The notes beneath the pieces are model-generated. The model made no database searches and was not told the DNA's origin. It saw only the letters and a program-made list of their open reading frames with translations. A stretch of 9,681 nucleotides of DNA from Candidatus Hydrogenedentota bacterium (GTDB lineage Bacteria > Hydrogenedentota > Hydrogenedentia > Hydrogenedentales > CAITNO01): contig JAKPUV010001065.1 in assembly GCA_029554925.1 (NCBI GenBank), positions 1-9,681 on the forward strand. Direction: 5' to 3'. The position numbers and the translations under genes were made by a program. This document shows, one piece after another, positions 5,458 through 9,681 of the stretch. Numbering within the stretch: position 1 is the stretch's first letter; every line of letters starts with the position of its first letter.

Positions 5458-8400
5458 ATGGGTGGGAGCGCGGAGAGGACCGTTCTGGGGCTGGATCTTG
5501 GGGCCAATTCTGTGGGATGGGCGCTGGTGGGCTATGAAAACGGGGAGCCGGCCCAGATTGTGGACATGGGGGTCCGCATCTTCGAGGCGGGCACCGACGG
5601 CGACATTGCCAGCGGGCGCGACGAGTCGCGCGCGGTGGAGCGGCGCGGCGCGCGGCTTCGCCGCCGCCAGACCAAGCGCCAGTCGGAGCGCATGACGGAG
5701 CTGGCCCGCACGCTCCAGCGCTTCGGGCTCCTCCCGCCCGGGGAACTCCGCAAGGGGGCCGACCGCCACGCCTTCTTTCTGGCCCTCGACGACCGCCTGC
5801 GCGCCGACTTCGCGGCGCAGGGGTTCTCCGTGGACCAGAGCGACGGCCTCCGCGAGTTTCCCTACTTCCTGCGCGCGCGCGCGCTCGACGCGCCGCTGGA
5901 GCCCCACGCCCTCGGGCGCGCCCTGTACCACCTCGCCGTCCGGCGCGGCTTCCAGAGCAACCGCAAGAGCGACAAGGAGGAGAAGGAGCTGGGCGTGGTC
6001 AAGGCCTCCATCTCGGTCCTGGAGCAGGCCATGCGCGAATCCGGCGCGCGCACGCTCGGCGAATACTTCCACCGCATGGACCCGTCGCTGGAGCGCATCC
6101 GCAAGCGCTGGACCGCGCGGAGCATGTACAAGGACGAGTTCGACCAAATCCTTGACGCGCAGGCGCGGATGGGCGCGCTGGCCCTTTCGCCGGACGACCG
6201 CAAGACGCTCGAATACCGCATCTTTTACCAGCGCCCTCTCAAGAGCCAGAAGGGGCTGGTGGGCCGGTGCGAGCTGGAGCCCGGCAAGCGCCGCGCGCCC
6301 GTCGCCCTGCTTTCGGCGCAGCGCTTCCGCATCCTCCAGAAGGTGAACGACCTGCGCCTGCACTATCTCGACGGCACCGAGCGCGGCCTGACGGAGGAGG
6401 AGAAGAAGACGCTGGCGGCGTTCATGGAAATCCACGACGAGGTCAGCTTCGCGGGGATGCGCAAGGCCCTCAAGCTCTCCAAGGAAGTGGACTTCAACCT
6501 GGAGCGGGGCGGCGAGAAGAAGCTCAAGGGCAACGTGACCAACGCGCGCCTTCTCAAGGTGTTCGGCGACCGGTGGAACACCCTCGGCGACACGGAAAAG
6601 AAGGCGATTGTGGGAGAGATCCTCGGCATCGAGGATTTCATGGCGCTGGCGCGGCGCGGGCTGGCGTGGGGGCTGGGTCCGGCGGAGGCGGAGGCCTTCG
6701 CCAAGATTCACCTGGAGCAGGGCTACAGCGCCCTGTCCCGCGAGGCGCTCAAGAAGCTGCTGCCCCTCATGGAGGAGGGCGTTCCCTTCAAGACGGCGGA
6801 GGACCGCGTCTACGGCAACCGCCTGCTCGGGAAAGAGGCCCGGCCCAAGCTCGACCCGGTGGTGGTCGCCCTGCCGTCCATCCGCAACCCCGTGGTCATG
6901 CGCACCCTCACGGAGATGCGCAAGGTGGTGAACGCCGTCATCGCCAAGCACGGCAAGCCCGACGAGATTCATCTGGAGCTGGCCCGCGACCTCAAGAAGA
7001 CGCGCGAGGCCCGCGCCCGCCACTCCCGGGACATCCGGGGCCGCGAGCAGGACCGCACCGACGCCCGCGAGAGCATCCAGAAGAAGCTCGGCCAGCAGAA
7101 AATCTCGCGGCAGGATATCGAGAAGGTGCTGCTGGCGGAGGAATGCGGCTGGATCTGCCCCTACACCGGCCATTCCATCGGCATGTCCACCCTCCTCGGC
7201 GAGCATCCCCAGTTCGACATCGAGCACATCATCCCCTTCTCCCGGTGCCTCGACGACTCGTTCATGAACAAGACGCTGTGCTACCACGAGGAGAACCGCC
7301 TGCGGAAGGGCAACAACACCCCCTGGGAGGCCTACGGCGGCGATGAGAAACGCTGGGAGGAGATCATCGCGCGCGTCGAGCGGTTCAAGGGCGACGCCGC
7401 CCGCCGCAAGCTGGAGCGGTTCCAGTCGCGCGACATCGCGGACTTCGAGGGCTTCGCCGCGCAGCAGCTCAACGACACCCGCTACGCCTCCAAACTGGCC
7501 GCCCGCTACCTCGGCATGCTCTACGGGCAGGACGCGCTCAAACACGTCCAGACCAGCGCCGGTCAGGTCACGGCCCTCCTGCGCGACGCCCTCCACCTGA
7601 ACGGCCTCCTCGGCGGCGGCGACAAGAAGACCCGCGACGACCACCGCCACCACGCCGTGGACGCCCTCGTCATCGCCCTCACCAGCCGCGCCGCCGTCAA
7701 GCGCCTGAGCGACGCCGCCAAGCGGCAGAAACTGGAAAAGGGGCGCATACAGGGCTTCCTGAAAAACGCCCTGCTCCCCTGGGACTCCTTCCAGGCCGAC
7801 GCCCAGTCCGCCGTGGACGGCATCCTCATCTCCCACCGCGTCAACCACAGGCTGCAGGGACGCCTCCACGAGGACACCTTCTACAGCGCCCCCCGCAAGG
7901 ATGAGAACGGCAAACCCTATCACGTTGTGCGCAAACCCCTCGACGTCAACTTCAAGCCCGCCGATGTGCAGGGCATCGAGGACCCCGCCGTCCGCGAAGC
8001 CGTCCGCGCGCACCTGGCCGCCCACGGCAACGACCCCAAGAAGGCCTTCGCCGACCCCGCCAACCACCCCCGGCTCCCGGGCGCCAACGGTCCCGTGCCC
8101 ATCCACCGCGTGCGCATCCGCCGCGCCTGCACCACCTTCCAGATCGGCGGCAACGACTACGCCCGCTTCGTCACCGCCGACTCCAACCACCACATGGAAA
8201 TCGTTGAGGAGACCCGCAACGGCAAGACCCGGTGGACCGGCGTCATGGTGGACCGCCTCCAGGCCGTCTCCCGAAAGAAGCGCGGCGAGGATGTTGTCCA
8301 GAAGGATCACGGGGAAGGAAAGAAACTGGTGTGCACGCTGGCACCGAAAGACACTTTCTATCTCAAGGAAGAGAACCTTTACGGGATTGTGCGCAGCGTC

Positions 8401-8568
8401 AGCAACGGAAACGTCGAGTTCATTTCCATTTTCGATTCCCGGAAGGTGCTGGACTTGAAGAAAGATTCCGGAGTGTGGCGCAAGAGATCCGTAGATGCTC
8501 TGCGCGACCTTGGTTTTGTGAAAGTGACCGTGTCCCCGATAGGCGAGGCCACACCGTGCCATGACTGA
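5458..8568 (+). CDS. cas9: CRISPR-associated endonuclease Cas9, compact type II-C
   Basis: The 1036-residue protein is an RNA-guided double-strand DNA endonuclease using crRNA and tracrRNA. RuvC-I is LGLDLGANSVGWAL with D13. The arginine-rich bridge helix is at about 57-88 (from SRAVERRGARLRRRQ). RuvC-II is IHLELARDLKK with E507. The HNH domain has CPYTG (567-571), then DIEHIIPFSR with H590 as general base, DDSFMNK, and N613 in the EEN triplet. RuvC-III is DDHRHHAVDAL with H732 and D735. All catalytic positions are present, so both nuclease centres should be active. The metal-ligand Asp usual before the HNH His is Glu (E589) here. The size and the lack of a large inserted recognition lobe fit subtype II-C, whose usual range is about 950-1100. 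The C-terminal 300 residues after RuvC-III carry the wedge/PAM-interacting part; their last ~96 codons are poorer in GC than the rest. Followed by cas1 with an 8-bp overlap. The PAM cannot be read from sequence. Confidence 0.97.
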   Translation: MGGSAERTVLGLDLGANSVGWALVGYENGEPAQIVDMGVRIFEAGTDGDIASGRDESRAVERRGARLRRRQTKRQSERMTELARTLQRFGLLPPGELRKGADRHAFFLALDDRLRADFAAQGFSVDQSDGLREFPYFLRARALDAPLEPHALGRALYHLAVRRGFQSNRKSDKEEKELGVVKASISVLEQAMRESGARTLGEYFHRMDPSLERIRKRWTARSMYKDEFDQILDAQARMGALALSPDDRKTLEYRIFYQRPLKSQKGLVGRCELEPGKRRAPVALLSAQRFRILQKVNDLRLHYLDGTERGLTEEEKKTLAAFMEIHDEVSFAGMRKALKLSKEVDFNLERGGEKKLKGNVTNARLLKVFGDRWNTLGDTEKKAIVGEILGIEDFMALARRGLAWGLGPAEAEAFAKIHLEQGYSALSREALKKLLPLMEEGVPFKTAEDRVYGNRLLGKEARPKLDPVVVALPSIRNPVVMRTLTEMRKVVNAVIAKHGKPDEIHLELARDLKKTREARARHSRDIRGREQDRTDARESIQKKLGQQKISRQDIEKVLLAEECGWICPYTGHSIGMSTLLGEHPQFDIEHIIPFSRCLDDSFMNKTLCYHEENRLRKGNNTPWEAYGGDEKRWEEIIARVERFKGDAARRKLERFQSRDIADFEGFAAQQLNDTRYASKLAARYLGMLYGQDALKHVQTSAGQVTALLRDALHLNGLLGGGDKKTRDDHRHHAVDALVIALTSRAAVKRLSDAAKRQKLEKGRIQGFLKNALLPWDSFQADAQSAVDGILISHRVNHRLQGRLHEDTFYSAPRKDENGKPYHVVRKPLDVNFKPADVQGIEDPAVREAVRAHLAAHGNDPKKAFADPANHPRLPGANGPVPIHRVRIRRACTTFQIGGNDYARFVTADSNHHMEIVEETRNGKTRWTGVMVDRLQAVSRKKRGEDVVQKDHGEGKKLVCTLAPKDTFYLKEENLYGIVRSVSNGNVEFISIFDSRKVLDLKKDSGVWRKRSVDALRDLGFVKVTVSPIGEATPCHD

Positions 8569-9457
8569 CCGGATCATAGACCTGTCGCGCGACCCGGCGC
8601 GGCTGTCCGTGCGCAATGGGTTGCTGGTGATCGAGCGGTCGGAGCTGCCGGAGATCACGGTGCCCTTTGACGATGTGGCGGTGCTCATTGGCACCCATCG
8701 CCAGCTTAGTTTCACGCAGACGGTCTTTTCGGAGCTCATGGAGGCGGGCGGGGTCTTCGTGGCCTGCGACCATCGGGGCATGCCCGCCGGGCTCATGCTG
8801 CCCATGGAGGGCAACCATGTGCAGGCGGAGCGCTTCGCGGCGCAGGCCGCCGCGCCCCTGCCCACGCGCAAGCGCCTGTGGCAGGGCGTCATCCGCGCAA
8901 AGGTCGCCGGGCAGGCCCGCGCCCTGCGCGCCCTCCACGGCGACGACTTCGGCCTCATGACCCTCGCGCGGCGGGTGGGTTCCGGCGACCCGCGCAACGT
9001 GGAGGGCCAGGCCGCCCGCCGCTACTGGACCAAACTCTTCGCCGACGACCCGAAGTTCATCCGCGACCGTGACAAGCCCGGACGCAACACCCTGCTCAAC
9101 TACGGCTACGCCGTCCTGCGCGGCATCGCCGCGCGCGCCGTCTGCGGTGCAGGACTGCACCCCTCCTTCGGCATCCACCACCACAACCGCTACGACGCCT
9201 TTCTCCTCGCCGACGACCTCATGGAGCCCTTCCGCCCCCTGGTGGACCTCGCCGTGGTTGCCCTCACCGCGCCGCCCCTCCCCCAGCGGGAACTCGACCC
9301 CGAAACGAAGCGCGCCCTCGTCGCCGCCCTGCTGGAGCCCGTGGAGTTTCAGGGGGAGCAGCGCTCCCTCTTCGACGCCCTCGCCCGCATGGCCGCCTCC
9401 ATGGCGAAGGTTTACCTGGGCCTGCGCAAGGGAATGGATTTGCCCGAATGGTCATGA
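8561..9457 (+). CDS. cas1: CRISPR-associated integrase Cas1 (type II)
   Basis: The 298-residue protein is the metal-dependent integrase subunit that, with Cas2, inserts spacers into the array. The N-terminal beta-domain contains SRDPARLSVRNGLLVI and the segment VPFDDVAVLIGTH. The alpha-helical catalytic domain carries the expected acidic/His triad: E148 in NVEGQAARRYW, H206 in FGIHHHNRYDAF and D219 in ADDLMEPFRP. NTLLNYGYAVLR is the conserved helix preceding the His. Length and motifs match type II-C Cas1. The ATG lies inside the end of cas9 (8-bp overlap). A weak GCGAGG about 12 nt upstream suggests coupled translation from the cas9 message. It ends in a TCATGA context of the sort that often begins cas2, yet no Cas2 follows. 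Confidence 0.96.
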   Translation: MTDRIIDLSRDPARLSVRNGLLVIERSELPEITVPFDDVAVLIGTHRQLSFTQTVFSELMEAGGVFVACDHRGMPAGLMLPMEGNHVQAERFAAQAAAPLPTRKRLWQGVIRAKVAGQARALRALHGDDFGLMTLARRVGSGDPRNVEGQAARRYWTKLFADDPKFIRDRDKPGRNTLLNYGYAVLRGIAARAVCGAGLHPSFGIHHHNRYDAFLLADDLMEPFRPLVDLAVVALTAPPLPQRELDPETKRALVAALLEPVEFQGEQRSLFDALARMAASMAKVYLGLRKGMDLPEWS

Positions 9458-9512
9458 ACACCGCCGGAGAAGAGGCGAGACCGGAACCTCAGAGCGCCGT
9501 CCGTCTCCGGGG

Positions 9513-9537
9513 GGGGCGGCCTCTCTTAGGTCCCCCC
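9513..9537 (+). terminator. Weak terminator-like hairpin after cas1
   Basis: GGGGCGGCC (9513-9521) pairs with GGTCCCCCC (9529-9537) around a 7-nt loop, with one C-C mismatch and one G-T pair. A poor T-tract (TTCAGACATTTT) follows. It lies 56 nt after the cas1 stop and may end the cas operon, but the tail is too interrupted for a confident call. Confidence 0.35.
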
Positions 9538-9577
9538 TTCAGACATTTTATGGGGCAGATCAAGTTTTTTCAATGGA

Positions 9578-9601
9578 GTTTTCCACCGGGTTTTCCACCG
9601 G
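9578..9601 (+). repeat. 12-bp tandem duplication
   Basis: GTTTTCCACCGG is present twice in direct contact (9578-9589 and 9590-9601), followed by a degenerate GTTCGG. A smaller GGACGT repeat (9640-9645 and 9649-9654) lies nearby. Both are in the non-coding tail and have no assigned function. Confidence 0.8.
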
Positions 9602-9681
9602 GTTCGGGGGGAAACCAGCTGGCGTGCTTTCTCAATGACTGGACGTGTCGGACGTCGCTGTAGGGTTCGTTGGCCTCAACC

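Larger units (their letters stand above)
9458..9681. other. 224-bp tail after cas1 with no recognisable gene
   Basis: A reading frame from the ATG at 9454 (overlapping the cas1 stop as ATGA) runs to TAG at 9661-9663, 69 codons. Its translation (MNTAGEEARPEPQSAVRLRG...) lacks the N-terminal hydrophobic strand with catalytic Asp expected for Cas2 and has no coding character I can recognise. On the minus strand an open frame enters from the right edge and stops at 9572-9570 (36 codons, starting VEANEPYSDVRHV); it could be a gene end but is too short to judge. No CRISPR repeat resembling the tracrRNA anti-repeat is visible. GC is lower than in the genes after about 9538. Confidence 0.5.

Noticed and set aside
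5380..8997. Antisense open frame of about 1205 codons opposite cas9 and cas1
   Set aside because: It is a by-product of high GC3 codons in the sense genes. It has no ribosome site or recognisable domain, and the sense strand has clear Cas9 and Cas1 motifs.
9454..9663. cas2 starting at the ATGA overlap after cas1
   Set aside because: The 69-codon translation lacks the Cas2 ferredoxin-like start with its Asp and is too short, so it is not called as cas2.
9458..9681. CRISPR array or leader at the right end
   Set aside because: Only a 12-bp tandem pair and a 6-bp repeat are present. There are no 36-bp repeats with spacers, and nothing complementary to the candidate anti-repeat was seen.

Overview
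The window is a high-GC (roughly 70%) bacterial chromosome segment. A Tat-exported protein with a sugar-isomerase-like C-terminal region and a GH106-type glycoside hydrolase with an attached small membrane protein suggest an environmental polysaccharide-degrading lineage of the Planctomycetes/Verrucomicrobia/Hydrogenedentes kind. This placement is inferred from gene content and codon style; no marker gene is present.

Left part (1-2302): a flavodoxin-fold NAD(P)H/FMN reductase runs leftward off the edge (1-525). A 123-bp divergent intergenic stretch separates it from a rightward gene for a Tat-signal protein whose C-terminal half resembles the L-fucose/L-arabinose isomerase fold (649-2220). 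A strong hairpin at 2231-2274, with T-runs on both strands, terminates this gene and the convergent operon to its right.

Middle (2303-5232, minus strand): a two-gene operon encodes a secreted 887-residue GH106-like hydrolase (probable alpha-L-rhamnosidase or related) and an 89-residue two-helix membrane protein. The second gene starts at a GTG overlapping the first gene's stop codon (GTGA).

Right part (5281-9457): a type II-C CRISPR-Cas locus. A compact Cas9 (1036 aa, 5458-8568) with all RuvC and HNH catalytic positions readable is followed, with an 8-bp overlap, by cas1 (298 aa, 8561-9457). Between the GH106 gene and cas9, the minus strand carries a candidate tracrRNA of about 120 nt (5281-5400). 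It has its own near-consensus promoter (TTGACA, 17 bp, TATAGT), an anti-repeat-like 5' part, an AAGGG junction, two small hairpins and a GC-rich terminator with a U-tract. The cas9 promoter (TTAGCA, 17 bp, TATACT) reads the other way through the anti-repeat DNA. A perfect 9-1-9 palindrome (5399-5417) lies over the tracrRNA -10 box and at the expected cas9 transcription start. The result is a compact bidirectional control element in which guide scaffold, cas9 promoter and possible operator share about 75 bp.

The right edge (9458-9681) contains no recognisable cas2 and no CRISPR array. It has a weak hairpin, a 12-bp tandem duplication and lower GC. The adaptation module is therefore incomplete in what can be seen, and the array must lie outside the window or be absent.
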